Notes under the pieces: model-generated
Database searches by the model: none
Told to the model about the DNA's origin: nothing
The model's input: only the letters and a program-made list of their open reading frames with translations
Shown: in pieces, positions 47,355 through 55,974 of the stretch
How the letters are laid out: every line of letters starts with the position of its first letter
Numbering within the stretch: position 1 is the stretch's first letter
Source: Pseudolysinimonas_A sp041984585
GTDB taxonomy: Bacteria > Actinomycetota > Actinomycetes > Actinomycetales > Microbacteriaceae
DNA: 64,000 nt
Direction: 5' to 3'
NCBI GenBank assembly: GCA_041984585.1
Contig: JBHIXX010000001.1
Coordinates: 1-64,000, forward strand
Program-made: the position numbers and the translations under genes

Positions 47355-49439
47355 GTGGCGAGCGCCGACTACTCCGCCCGTCATCTCTCGGTGCTCGAGG
47401 GGCTCGAGGCGGTGCGCAAGCGCCCGGGCATGTACATCGGCTCGACCGACTCGCGCGGGCTCATGCACTGCCTGTGGGAGATCATCGACAACTCGGTCGA
47501 CGAGGCGCTCGCCGGGTTCGGATCCGAGATCGACGTGGTGCTTCATCCCGACTCCAGCGTCGAGGTGCGCGACCGCGCACGCGGCATCCCGGTCGACGTC
47601 GAGCCGCGCACCGGGCTGACCGGCGTCGAGGTGGTCTTCACCAAGCTGCACGCCGGCGGCAAGTTCGGCACCGGGTCGTACACCTCGTCGGGCGGCCTGC
47701 ACGGTGTGGGCGCCTCGGTGGTCAACGCGCTGTCGGAGCGGCTCGACGTCGAGGTCGACCGCGACGGCGCCACCTGGGCGATGTCGTTCCGCCGCGGCGA
47801 GCCGGGCGTGTTCGCCGACGGCGCCGACGGCCCGAGCCCCGAGTCGGCGTTCACCCCGTTCGTCTCGGGCAGCGAGCTGCGCAAGGTCGGCAAGGTGGCG
47901 AAGGGCGTCACCGGCACCCGCATCCGGTACTGGGCCGACCGGCAGATCTTCACCAAGGGCGCCGGCTTCCAGCAGGAGGAGCTGGTCGGCCGCGCGCGGC
48001 AGACGGCGTTCCTGGTGCCCGGACTCTCGCTGCGCATCGCCGACCATCGCGGCGAGCAGCCGACGACCGAGGAGTTCCGCTTCGACGGCGGCATCGCCGA
48101 GTTCGTCGAGTTCCTGGCGACGGATGCCGCCCTCACCGACACCTGGCGCATCCAGGGCACGGGGGAGTACCGCGAGACGGTGCCCGTGCTGCAGGAGGAC
48201 GGCCACATGGTGCCGACCGAGCTGGAGCGCGAGTGCGAGGTCGACATCGCGCTGCGCTGGGGTACCGGCTACGACACGGTGTTCCGCTCGTTCGTGAACA
48301 TCATCGCGACGCCGAAGGGCGGCTCGCACCAGTCGGGCTTCGAACAGGGGCTGATGAAGTTCTTCCGCGCCGAGGTGGAGAAGAACGCCCGCCGCCTCAA
48401 GGTCGGCGCGAACGAGAAGCTGGAGAAGGACGACATCCTGGCCGGCCTCACGGCGGTGCTCACGGTGCGCCTGCCGGAGCCGCAGTTCGAGGGGCAGACG
48501 AAGGAGGTGCTCGGCACCCCGGCGGTGCGCAGCATCGTCGCGAACACGGTGGCGCGCGCCTTCGCCGAGCGGTTCGGCTCGTCGAAGCGCGACGACAAGG
48601 CGCAGTCGGCGCTGCTGCTCGACAAGGTCGTCTCCGAGATGAAGTCGCGCATCTCGGCGCGCGCCCACAAGGAGACCCAGCGCCGCAAGAACGCGCTGGA
48701 GAACAGCTCGCTGCCGGCGAAGCTGGTCGACTGCCGCAGCACCGACGTCGCCGACACCGAGCTGTTCATCGTGGAGGGCGACTCCGCGCTCGGCACGGCC
48801 AAGCTCGGCCGCGACTCGGAGTTCCAGGCGCTGCTGCCGATCCGCGGCAAGATCCTCAACGTGCAGAAGGCGTCGGTCTCCGACATGCTCGGCAACGCGG
48901 AGTGCGCGTCGATCATCCAGGTGATCGGGGCCGGATCGGGCCGCACCTTCGACCTCGAGGCGGCCCGCTACGGCAAGGTCATCATCATGGCCGACGCGGA
49001 TGTCGACGGCGCCCACATCCGCACCCTGCTGCTCACCCTGTTCTTCCGCTACATGCGGCCGATGATCGAGGAGGGGCGGGTCTTCGCCGCCGTGCCCCCG
49101 CTGCACCGGGTCGTCGTGATGAACCCGGGCTCGAAGCCGAACGACATCGTCTACACCTACTCCGAGGCCGAGCTGCAGAAGGTGCTCAGCGCCCTGAAGA
49201 AGCAGGGCAAGCGGTATCAGGACCCCATCCAGCGCTACAAGGGCCTCGGCGAGATGGATGCCGACCAGCTCGCGGAGACGACGATGAGCCGCGCGGGGCG
49301 CACCCTGCGTCGCGTGCAGGTCGGCGACGCCGAGGCGGCCTCCCGGATTTTCGAGCTGCTCATGGGCAACGAGGTCGCCCCCCGCAAGGAGTTCATCATC
49401 GCCGGGCAGGGCCTCGACCGCGAGCGCATCGACGTCTGA
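47355..49439 (+). CDS. parE: DNA topoisomerase IV subunit B
   Basis: A 694-residue type IIA topoisomerase ATPase subunit. The GHKL ATPase domain shows EAVRKRPGMYIGSTDSRGLMH (in part VRKRPGMYIGSTD), EIIDNSVDEALAG and GGLHGVGASVVNALS. The transducer and the TOPRIM domain follow, with FIVEGDSALGTAKLGRDSEF near residue 473 and DADVDGAHIRTLLLT near 545. EGDSALG replaces the more usual EGDSAGG. The GTG start has AGGAG 9 bases upstream. It is assigned as ParE rather than GyrB from its partner, the ParC-like gene 2 kb downstream on the other strand. It decatenates replicated chromosomes. Confidence 0.88.
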   Translation: MASADYSARHLSVLEGLEAVRKRPGMYIGSTDSRGLMHCLWEIIDNSVDEALAGFGSEIDVVLHPDSSVEVRDRARGIPVDVEPRTGLTGVEVVFTKLHAGGKFGTGSYTSSGGLHGVGASVVNALSERLDVEVDRDGATWAMSFRRGEPGVFADGADGPSPESAFTPFVSGSELRKVGKVAKGVTGTRIRYWADRQIFTKGAGFQQEELVGRARQTAFLVPGLSLRIADHRGEQPTTEEFRFDGGIAEFVEFLATDAALTDTWRIQGTGEYRETVPVLQEDGHMVPTELERECEVDIALRWGTGYDTVFRSFVNIIATPKGGSHQSGFEQGLMKFFRAEVEKNARRLKVGANEKLEKDDILAGLTAVLTVRLPEPQFEGQTKEVLGTPAVRSIVANTVARAFAERFGSSKRDDKAQSALLLDKVVSEMKSRISARAHKETQRRKNALENSSLPAKLVDCRSTDVADTELFIVEGDSALGTAKLGRDSEFQALLPIRGKILNVQKASVSDMLGNAECASIIQVIGAGSGRTFDLEAARYGKVIIMADADVDGAHIRTLLLTLFFRYMRPMIEEGRVFAAVPPLHRVVVMNPGSKPNDIVYTYSEAELQKVLSALKKQGKRYQDPIQRYKGLGEMDADQLAETTMSRAGRTLRRVQVGDAEAASRIFELLMGNEVAPRKEFIIAGQGLDRERIDV

Positions 49440-49488
49440 ACCCAGTCGCGATGACGGTCTGAGGCGCAGACGCTTTCAGGCAATAGTG

Positions 49489-50133
49489 CTAGGCGTCGGC
49501 AGCGGCCACCTTGTCGATCGCTGCCATCGAGATTGCCACGATCTCCTCGTCGAGCGCGCCGTCGCGTTCGCGTGGGAACATCAGCCAGACGGCGGACTCG
49601 TTGACGCTAGCGAGCACGAAGGTCGTTTGATAAAGCGGTACCCAGGTCTCGCCGTAGGACAAGTCGGCCACGAACGCCCCGTCAATCGCGAGGTCGCTCG
49701 GGTGCCATTCGATGACCAGGGGTTGGCCATTGAAGACGGTTTCGCTCGCGGTTCCGAAGCAGTCCGAAATCTGCTCGCGGAGCTGGTCACCGCGCGCAGC
49801 GTCCTCGGGAAGTACTTGCAGGTAGAAGTGAGCGTTTCTCCGCTCATACGTTGCGTTCACACTGGGGCCCCCGGCGGGTCCAGCGACGGCATCGACACAG
49901 GGATCGTCGGTCGGAACATCCGAGGACACGTCCGAAACCGAGTCGTCCGCGGAACCATCGGACTCCGCCAACTGCGTGCGAACCCACCCGCCACTTGGTA
50001 CTTCCGCGACGTCAAGAACCCAGTCCGCGGACCCCGGATGTGCAGGTGCGGGCGACTCCGCCCCGCAGCCGACGAGAATCGCGACCGTGGCAGTTGCAGC
50101 GGCCATCCGGATCTGACGAATTGTCGTAAACAT
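49489..50133 (-). CDS. Putative lipoprotein, composition unlike its neighbours
   Basis: A 214-residue secreted lipoprotein. The signal peptide MFTTIRQIRMAAATATVAI leads to the lipobox LVGC (cysteine at 23). The mature part begins with a Ser/Asp-rich stretch and contains a cysteine pair (DDPCVDAV and ISDCFGTA), then a domain of about 110 residues ending DEEIVAISMAAIDKVAAADA. No family recognised. GC content is clearly lower, and the codon choice more relaxed, than in parE or azlC on either side, so it may be a recent acquisition. TAACAT lies six bases before the ATG (50140-50145, minus strand), suggesting leaderless expression. Confidence 0.75.
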   Translation of the reverse strand: MFTTIRQIRMAAATATVAILVGCGAESPAPAHPGSADWVLDVAEVPSGGWVRTQLAESDGSADDSVSDVSSDVPTDDPCVDAVAGPAGGPSVNATYERRNAHFYLQVLPEDAARGDQLREQISDCFGTASETVFNGQPLVIEWHPSDLAIDGAFVADLSYGETWVPLYQTTFVLASVNESAVWLMFPRERDGALDEEIVAISMAAIDKVAAADA

Positions 50134-50266
50134 GCCGTCATGTTATGTGTGCACGCTCATGGGAACTGGGAACCATCCACAATCCCGCATCGGGCCGAGC
50201 CCTCCGAGGCCGCGGATCGGCGATCGGCCCGTTCCACGGGTCGGCGGCGAGTGGGATGCTGGCGGG

Positions 50267-51112
50267 ATGACCGCGGCCCCCGATCCGCAGCGCGCCCGCA
50301 CCCGCGGCGCGACGCTGGCCGGGCTGCGTGACGGGGCGATGGTGATCGTCGCCTACATCCCGTTCGGTCTCGCGCTCGGCGCCGCGATGGCGTCGACGTC
50401 GGTCGCCCCCTGGCTCTCGATCGCGTCGTCGCCGATCATCTTCGCCGGAGCCTCGCAGCTCGTCGCCGTGCAGCTGCTCGACGCACTCGCCCCTCTCGCG
50501 CTCGTCGTCATCACCGTCGCGGTCGTGAACGCCCGCCACCTGCTCTACTCGGCGTCGCTCGCGTCGCACTGGGCGGACTGGCCGCGCGGACTGCGGCTGT
50601 TCGGCGCGTTCTTCCTCGCCGACCCGGTCTACGCGATGGCGATCGCCCGCTACGAGGGTCCCGGCGGTGGTGGTGCGCGCGAGGAGCGGATCGCCTACTA
50701 CTTCGGCGTCTCGGCGGCGTGCCTCGTCGGCTGGACCGGTCTGACCGCGGCGGGGATCCTCGCGGGCGGGTTCATCCCCGACTGGGTGCCGCTCGAGCTC
50801 GCGGTGCCGCTCACCTTCCTCATCCTGCTGCTGCCGCTCATCAAGAACTCCGCCGGCTGGGTCGCGGCCGGCGTCGGTGGGGTGGCCGCGCTGATCGCGC
50901 AGCCGCTCCCGCTCGGCACCGACATCCTGGTCGGCGCGGCGGCGGGTCTGGTCGCGGGAGGTTTCGTGCTCGCGCGCACCCAGCCCGCCGAGCCCGCGGA
51001 TGCCTCCGCGGCGGCCGACGAGGCGGCGCCCGAGATCGCCGAGGTCGAGGCCGCCGTCGACGACGCGATCGAGGCGACGGATGCCGCCGAGCCGGGGGAG
51101 GGGGCGTCATGA
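50267..51112 (+). CDS. azlC: AzlC-family amino acid exporter subunit
   Basis: A 281-residue membrane protein with about six to seven segments, the large subunit of the AzlCD (LIV-E type) branched-chain amino acid exporter. Signatures are VIVAYIPFGLALGAAM, FAGASQLVAVQLL and VNARHLLYSASLASHW. The last 45 residues are an acidic, alanine-rich tail. The start is the ATG giving MTAAPDPQRARTRG; the longer open frame lacks plausible sequence. The stop overlaps the AzlD ATG (ATGA), as usual for this pair. Confidence 0.9.
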   Translation: MTAAPDPQRARTRGATLAGLRDGAMVIVAYIPFGLALGAAMASTSVAPWLSIASSPIIFAGASQLVAVQLLDALAPLALVVITVAVVNARHLLYSASLASHWADWPRGLRLFGAFFLADPVYAMAIARYEGPGGGGAREERIAYYFGVSAACLVGWTGLTAAGILAGGFIPDWVPLELAVPLTFLILLLPLIKNSAGWVAAGVGGVAALIAQPLPLGTDILVGAAAGLVAGGFVLARTQPAEPADASAAADEAAPEIAEVEAAVDDAIEATDAAEPGEGAS

Positions 51113-51441
51113 TCGCGGTGCTCGCCATCGTGCTCGGCGGCGTCGTCACCTACGTCGAGCGCGTGCTGTTCCTGATCGGCGGCCGCCTGCGTCCGCCGAA
51201 GGCGGCCGAGCGGTTCCTGCCGCTCGTCGGCCCCGCCGTGCTCGGCGCGATCACGCTGCCCGGCATCGTCGCCCCGCGCGACGAGATCTCACTCGCGGAG
51301 ACGCTGCCGGCGCTCGCCGCCGCCGTCGTGAGCTGGGCGCTCTACCGGCTCACCAAGCAGGCGATCATCGGGCTCCTGGGTGGCCTCATCGTGTGGTGGA
51401 CGATCCTGGCGATCCTCGCCGCCCTCGGCCTGCGCGACTGA
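51109..51441 (+). CDS. azlD: AzlD-domain amino acid exporter subunit
   Basis: A 110-residue protein with four membrane segments, the small partner of AzlC. VTYVERVLFLIGGRLRPPKAAERFLPLVGPAVLGAI contains the family's usual TYxxR and PPxxxxFLxxVxxAxLxAI pattern (visible in parts: VVTYVERVLF, FLPLVGPAVLGAI). The start codon overlaps the azlC stop. It converges with parC, whose stop is 54 bases away. Confidence 0.88.
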   Translation: MIAVLAIVLGGVVTYVERVLFLIGGRLRPPKAAERFLPLVGPAVLGAITLPGIVAPRDEISLAETLPALAAAVVSWALYRLTKQAIIGLLGGLIVWWTILAILAALGLRD

Positions 51442-51494
51442 CCGCGCGGGCGGGCCGCGGATCGAACGCGGGAACCGACCGAACCGGCGGGTGA

Positions 51495-53987
51495 CTACAG
51501 CGCGCGACCGATCGCGCCGATGACGCCGTCGAGCGGCGAGCCGGAGGCGTCGCGTTTGGCCCCCGCATCCGGCAGCGTGCGCAGCGAGCCGTCGGTGCCA
51601 TTCGCCAACGCGGGCGCCGGGCCGGCCCAGGCGACCGCGAGGGCGTTCTCGCCCTTGAGGAAGCCGTGCGCCCGCACGCCGCCCGTCGCGCGCCCCTTGC
51701 CGGGGAACTCGGCGAACAGCGACACCTTCGCGCGCCCCGGATCGCTGCCGGCGAGGGTCGCCGCCGGTTCCGAAACGGTGGCGACGACGATCCCGTCCCC
51801 GTCGGCCGCGCTCGGGTCGACGGCGCCGAAGAACAGCACGCGCGCGTCCTTCCCGACGTTGATGCCCGCCATCCCGCCGGCGCCGACGCCCTGGGGGCGC
51901 ACGGCCGACGCGGCGAAGTGCAGCAGCTGGGCGTCCGTCGTGACGAACACCAGCTCGTCGGAATCGGGCCCCTGGGCGACGCCGACGACCTCGTCCTTCG
52001 GCTTGAGGGCGATGACTTCGAAGTCGGGGCGGTTCGGCCAGGCTCCCGGGGCGACGCGCTTGACGACGCCGGATGCCGTGCCGAGGGCGATCGGGTGGTC
52101 GCTGGTGAGCGACACGAGCCCGAGCACCCGCTCCTTCTTGTCGACGAGGCCGAGGTAGTCGGCGATCTTCGACCCCGCCGCGAGCTGCACCGAGTTCGGC
52201 GGCACCGACGGGAGGTCGATCGGGGTGAGCCGGATGAGGCGGCCCTTCGAGGTGATCGCGCCGAGCTCCCCGCGCACCGTCGACTCGACGGTCGAGCGGA
52301 TGGCGTCGTGCCGCGTGCGGCGCCCGCCACGGGCGATCTCGGCGCCGGCCTCGGGCAGGTCGACCCGCACGGCGCGCCCCGTCGCCGAGAGCACGACGAG
52401 GGTGGGGCCGTCGGCGATCTCGAGCACCGGCCCGGTCGCGGACGCCTTGCGCCCGCCGGATGTCGACGCGACGCCGGGTGCGGCCTCGGTGAGCAGGGTG
52501 CGACGCGGGGTGCCGAATCTCTCGGCCACGTCGTCGAGCTCCTCGCCGACGCGGGCGCGGATGAGGGCGTCGTCGCCGAGCAGCCGCTCCAGCTCGGCGA
52601 TCTCCTTCTCGAGCTTGTCGCGCTCGGCCTCGAGCTCGATGCGCGAGAACTTGGTGAGGCGGCGCAGCTGCAGCTCGAGGATGTACTCGGCCTGCACCTC
52701 GGTGAGGTCGAACACGTCGATCAGACGCGTGCGCGCCTGGACCGCGTCGTCGCTCGACCGCACCACCTGGATGACCTCGTCGATGTCGAGGATCGCGATC
52801 AGCAGCCCCTGCACCAGGTGCAGACGCTCCTGCCGCCGGGCGAGGCGGTAGCGGGATCGGCGGGTGACGACCTGGATGCGGTGGTCGAGGTAGACCCGCA
52901 GCATCTCCTTGAGCCCCAGCGTCTGCGGCTGTCCGTCGACGAGGGCGACGTTGTTGATGCCGAACCCGTCCTCGAGGGGCGTGAGCCGATACAGCTGCTC
53001 GAGCACGCCCTCGGGGCTGAACCCGGTCTTCACGCCGATCACGAGCCGCAGCCCGTTCTTGCGGTCGGTGAGGTCGGTGACGTCGGAGATGCCGGTGATC
53101 TTCTTCGCCTGCACCCCGTCCTTGATCTTCTCGATCACCTTCTCGGGGCCGACCGCGTAGGGCAGCTCGGTGACGACCAGGCCCGTCTTGCGCGGCGTGA
53201 TCTGCTCGACGCTCACCTTGGCGCGGGTCTTGAACGTGCCTCGACCGGTGGCGTAGGCATCCCGGATGCCGGACAGGCCCACGATCGTGCCGCCCGACGG
53301 CAGGTCGGGGCCGGGCACGTACTCCATCAGCTGCTCGAGGGTGGCATCCGGGTTCTCCAGCAGCAGGCGCGCCGCCCCGACCACCTCGACCAGGTTGTGC
53401 GGGGCCATGTTGGTGGCCATGCCGACCGCGATGCCGCTCGCGCCGTTCACCAGCAGGTTGGGGAATGCCGCCGGCAGCACCTCGGGCTGGGTGAGCTGGT
53501 TGTCGTAGTTGGGGATGAAGTCGACGACGTCCTCGTCGAGCCCCTCGGTCATCGCCATCGCGGCGGCCTGCAGGCGCGCCTCGGTGTAGCGGGCGGCTGC
53601 CGGACCGTCGTCGAGCGACCCGAAGTTGCCGTGGCCGTCGACCAACGGCACGCGCATCGTGAAGTCCTGGGCGAGACGCACCAGGGCGTCGTAGATCGCC
53701 GAGTCTCCGTGCGGATGCAGCTTGCCCATCACGTCGCCCACGACGCGCGAGCTCTTCACGTGGCCGCGGTCGGGCCGCAGCCCCATGTCGGCCATCTGGT
53801 ACAGGATGCGTCGCTGCACCGGCTTGAGGCCGTCGCGGGCGTCGGGGAGGGCCCGCGAGTAGATGACCGAGTAGGCGTATTCGAGGAACGAGCCCTGCAT
53901 CTCCTCGGCGACGTCGACATCCTGGATGCGCTCGCCGGGCGCGGTGGACGACGTCCCGGAGGCCGGGGGCGGAGGAGGGGGAGTCAT
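51495..53987 (-). CDS. parC: DNA topoisomerase IV subunit A
   Basis: An 830-residue type IIA topoisomerase cleavage subunit. The catalytic tyrosine is Tyr134 in AAARYTEARL. The quinolone-determining region GDVMGKLHPHGDSAIYDAL and the preceding ALPDARDGLKPVQRRILYQM are intact. A coiled coil near residues 440-480 (RLTKFSRIELEAERDKLEKE) and a six-bladed beta-pinwheel C-terminal domain (from about 510) follow. The proline-rich N-terminus (PPPPPPASG) is natural. It encodes the partner of ParE at 47355-49439. The first ATG upstream of the conserved core is used. It is divergent from the phosphodiesterase-like gene, with only 12 bases between the starts. Confidence 0.9.
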   Translation of the reverse strand: MTPPPPPPASGTSSTAPGERIQDVDVAEEMQGSFLEYAYSVIYSRALPDARDGLKPVQRRILYQMADMGLRPDRGHVKSSRVVGDVMGKLHPHGDSAIYDALVRLAQDFTMRVPLVDGHGNFGSLDDGPAAARYTEARLQAAAMAMTEGLDEDVVDFIPNYDNQLTQPEVLPAAFPNLLVNGASGIAVGMATNMAPHNLVEVVGAARLLLENPDATLEQLMEYVPGPDLPSGGTIVGLSGIRDAYATGRGTFKTRAKVSVEQITPRKTGLVVTELPYAVGPEKVIEKIKDGVQAKKITGISDVTDLTDRKNGLRLVIGVKTGFSPEGVLEQLYRLTPLEDGFGINNVALVDGQPQTLGLKEMLRVYLDHRIQVVTRRSRYRLARRQERLHLVQGLLIAILDIDEVIQVVRSSDDAVQARTRLIDVFDLTEVQAEYILELQLRRLTKFSRIELEAERDKLEKEIAELERLLGDDALIRARVGEELDDVAERFGTPRRTLLTEAAPGVASTSGGRKASATGPVLEIADGPTLVVLSATGRAVRVDLPEAGAEIARGGRRTRHDAIRSTVESTVRGELGAITSKGRLIRLTPIDLPSVPPNSVQLAAGSKIADYLGLVDKKERVLGLVSLTSDHPIALGTASGVVKRVAPGAWPNRPDFEVIALKPKDEVVGVAQGPDSDELVFVTTDAQLLHFAASAVRPQGVGAGGMAGINVGKDARVLFFGAVDPSAADGDGIVVATVSEPAATLAGSDPGRAKVSLFAEFPGKGRATGGVRAHGFLKGENALAVAWAGPAPALANGTDGSLRTLPDAGAKRDASGSPLDGVIGAIGRAL

Positions 53988-53999
53988 AAGATCGACGCC

Positions 54000-55121
54000 A
54001 TGGTACCGGCGGCCTCCCTGCCGCCCGCGGCGGCGCACCGGTTCTCGCTGACCGATGTGCTGCCGGGTGCCCTCGCCGCCCTGCGCGGGGAGGGCGGCAG
54101 GCTCGCGCTGCCGCCGGTGCGGCACGCGGTGGTCGTACTGGTCGACGGACTCGGGGCCGCGCAGCTGCGGGAGCGCGCCGGTCACGCGCGTCGCCTGCTC
54201 GGCGCGGCGTCCTCGACCTCGTCGATCTCATCCGGCTTCCCGACCACGACCGTCGCGGCGATCACGAGCCTCACGACGGGGGAGTCGCCGGGGCGTCACG
54301 GGATGGTCGGATACCGCGCACTCGACCCTCAGCGCGGCGGCGTGGTGGAGCACCTCTCCGGCTGGCCGCGCGACCTCGACCCGGCGACCTGGCAGCGGCG
54401 TCCCACCCTGTTCGAGCTCTCGCCCGACGTGCGCTCCGTCGCCGTCGGCCCCGCGCCGTACGCGCGGTCGGAGTTCAGCGCCGCCGTGCTGCGCGGCGCC
54501 GAGTACCTGGGCGCCGACGGGCTCGAGGCGCGCGCGGCACTCGTGCGCGAGGTCGTGCACGGGAGCGACCGCTCGCTGACCTACCTCTACGTCGCCGAGC
54601 TCGACGTCGCGGGCCACCGGCACGGCTGGCAGTCCGATCCGTGGATCGCCGCGCTCGAGGAGCTCGACGGGGTGCTCGGCCCGCTTGCGGCGGCGCTGCC
54701 GCGCGACGCCGGGATGCTGCTGACGGCCGACCACGGGATGGTCGACGTCGCGGCGGACGACCACGTCGTCCCGTCGCCCGATCTGCTGGAGGGGGTGCTG
54801 CACGTCGCGGGGGAGCCGCGCGGGCTGCAGCTGCACCTCGCGCCGGGTGTCGCGGCCGACGACGTCGCCGGCCGCTGGCGCGCCGTGGAGGGCACGCGGG
54901 CCTGGGTCGCCACCCGCGACGAGGCGATCGCGGCCGGCTGGTTCGGCGAGGTCGACCCGGAGGTGCGTCCCCGGATCGGCGACGTGCTGGTCGTCGCGCG
55001 CCGTGCGGTCGCCTACTACGTCGATCCGGACGACCGCGGACGCCGCATGGTGGGGCAGCACGGCGCCCTCACGCCGGCGGAAGCGTCCGTGCCGCTGCTG
55101 CGCTTCGGCGCGTTCGGCTGA
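54000..55121 (+). CDS. Alkaline-phosphatase-superfamily nucleotide pyrophosphatase/phosphodiesterase
   Basis: A 373-residue enzyme of the NPP/alkaline phosphatase superfamily. Metal ligands and nucleophile are visible: VVVLVDGLGAAQL (Asp), SSGFPTTTVAAITSLTTG (nucleophile Thr), AELDVAGHRHGWQS (Asp and His) and LLTADHGMVDV (Asp and His). It probably hydrolyses nucleotide or phosphodiester bonds; the substrate is unknown. No signal peptide is seen, so it should be cytosolic. TAAGAT lies seven bases before the ATG, overlapping the parC start region on the other strand. The pairing with sepH nearby is common in actinobacteria. Confidence 0.85.
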   Translation: MVPAASLPPAAAHRFSLTDVLPGALAALRGEGGRLALPPVRHAVVVLVDGLGAAQLRERAGHARRLLGAASSTSSISSGFPTTTVAAITSLTTGESPGRHGMVGYRALDPQRGGVVEHLSGWPRDLDPATWQRRPTLFELSPDVRSVAVGPAPYARSEFSAAVLRGAEYLGADGLEARAALVREVVHGSDRSLTYLYVAELDVAGHRHGWQSDPWIAALEELDGVLGPLAAALPRDAGMLLTADHGMVDVAADDHVVPSPDLLEGVLHVAGEPRGLQLHLAPGVAADDVAGRWRAVEGTRAWVATRDEAIAAGWFGEVDPEVRPRIGDVLVVARRAVAYYVDPDDRGRRMVGQHGALTPAEASVPLLRFGAFG

Positions 55122-55165
55122 AGGGTCCGACGCGGTCGACGCCGCCGGACCGGCAGGATGGGACC

Positions 55166-55921
55166 GTGCAGCCCCTCGTCCCGCTCTCCGGTTCGGCCGA
55201 GTTCGACCGACTGCGCGAGTTCCTGCTCGCCGAGCGCTCGGTGCGCAACGAGGTGCGCGACGCGCTGTTCGCGCTGACCGAGCAGATCAACGTCTCCGAC
55301 CGGGGATCGCGCTTCGTGGTGGGCGGAACGGTCGAGTGGATCGTCGCCGCCGCCTGCTACGCGGCCGGGGTGGTGGCGCTGCCGGAGGGGCACAACGCCG
55401 ACGGATTCGACCTGGCCGGGGTGCACGCGGCGATCGCCGGGCTGTTCTCGGTGAAGTCGTCGCTGTCCAACGCGAGCGAGTTCCGCATCACCAACGGGCT
55501 GAACGGCGCCGGCAAGGGGTTCGTCGAGCCGACCATCTTCGTGCACACCCGCCTCGGCGGCCTGGTCTTCGCCGACCCGGCGCAGCACGCCGACCTCGCG
55601 GCCGCGGCGGTGCCCAAGGCCGACGGGGTGGTGCTGCCGGTGCGGGCGATCGCGGCGCACGCGGCCGTGCATCCGGAGTGCGTGATCGAGATGGAGGTGC
55701 CGCTCAACCAGGGGCGCGGCAGCTACGACCCGGCGCTCGAGTTCGCGCGGAAGCTGATCGAGAACGGCAACTTCCCCAACCTGCGCCGCGTGTTCGACGA
55801 CGTGAAGCGCGTCGGCAGCAGCCCGGCGCAGGAGATCGCGGCGCTGCGGCGGATGCGCGACGACGGCACGCTCACGCAGAGCCAGTTCGAGACGGCGATC
55901 CGGGCGCAGTTCGGCGACTGA
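55166..55921 (+). CDS. Conserved hypothetical, possible PD-(D/E)xK nuclease fold
   Basis: A 251-residue protein of no family I can name. A central stretch, NADGFDLAGVH followed by GLFSVKSSLSNASEF, resembles the D-x(n)-(E/x)-V-K-S-S core of PD-(D/E)xK nucleases, although the usual acidic residue before VK is serine. Further conserved-looking segments are ITNGLNGAGKGFVEPTIFVH and IEMEVPLNQGRGSYDPALEF. The C-terminus (about 210-251) reads like a short-region helix pair (PAQEIAALRRMRDDGTLTQS). A CAGGAT six bases before the GTG suggests a leaderless start. It converges with sepH. Confidence 0.65.
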   Translation: MQPLVPLSGSAEFDRLREFLLAERSVRNEVRDALFALTEQINVSDRGSRFVVGGTVEWIVAAACYAAGVVALPEGHNADGFDLAGVHAAIAGLFSVKSSLSNASEFRITNGLNGAGKGFVEPTIFVHTRLGGLVFADPAQHADLAAAAVPKADGVVLPVRAIAAHAAVHPECVIEMEVPLNQGRGSYDPALEFARKLIENGNFPNLRRVFDDVKRVGSSPAQEIAALRRMRDDGTLTQSQFETAIRAQFGD

Positions 55922-55974
55922 GCCGGCCGGGCGACTGAGCCGGCCGTGCTGCGCCTGAGCGCCCGATCCGGTCG

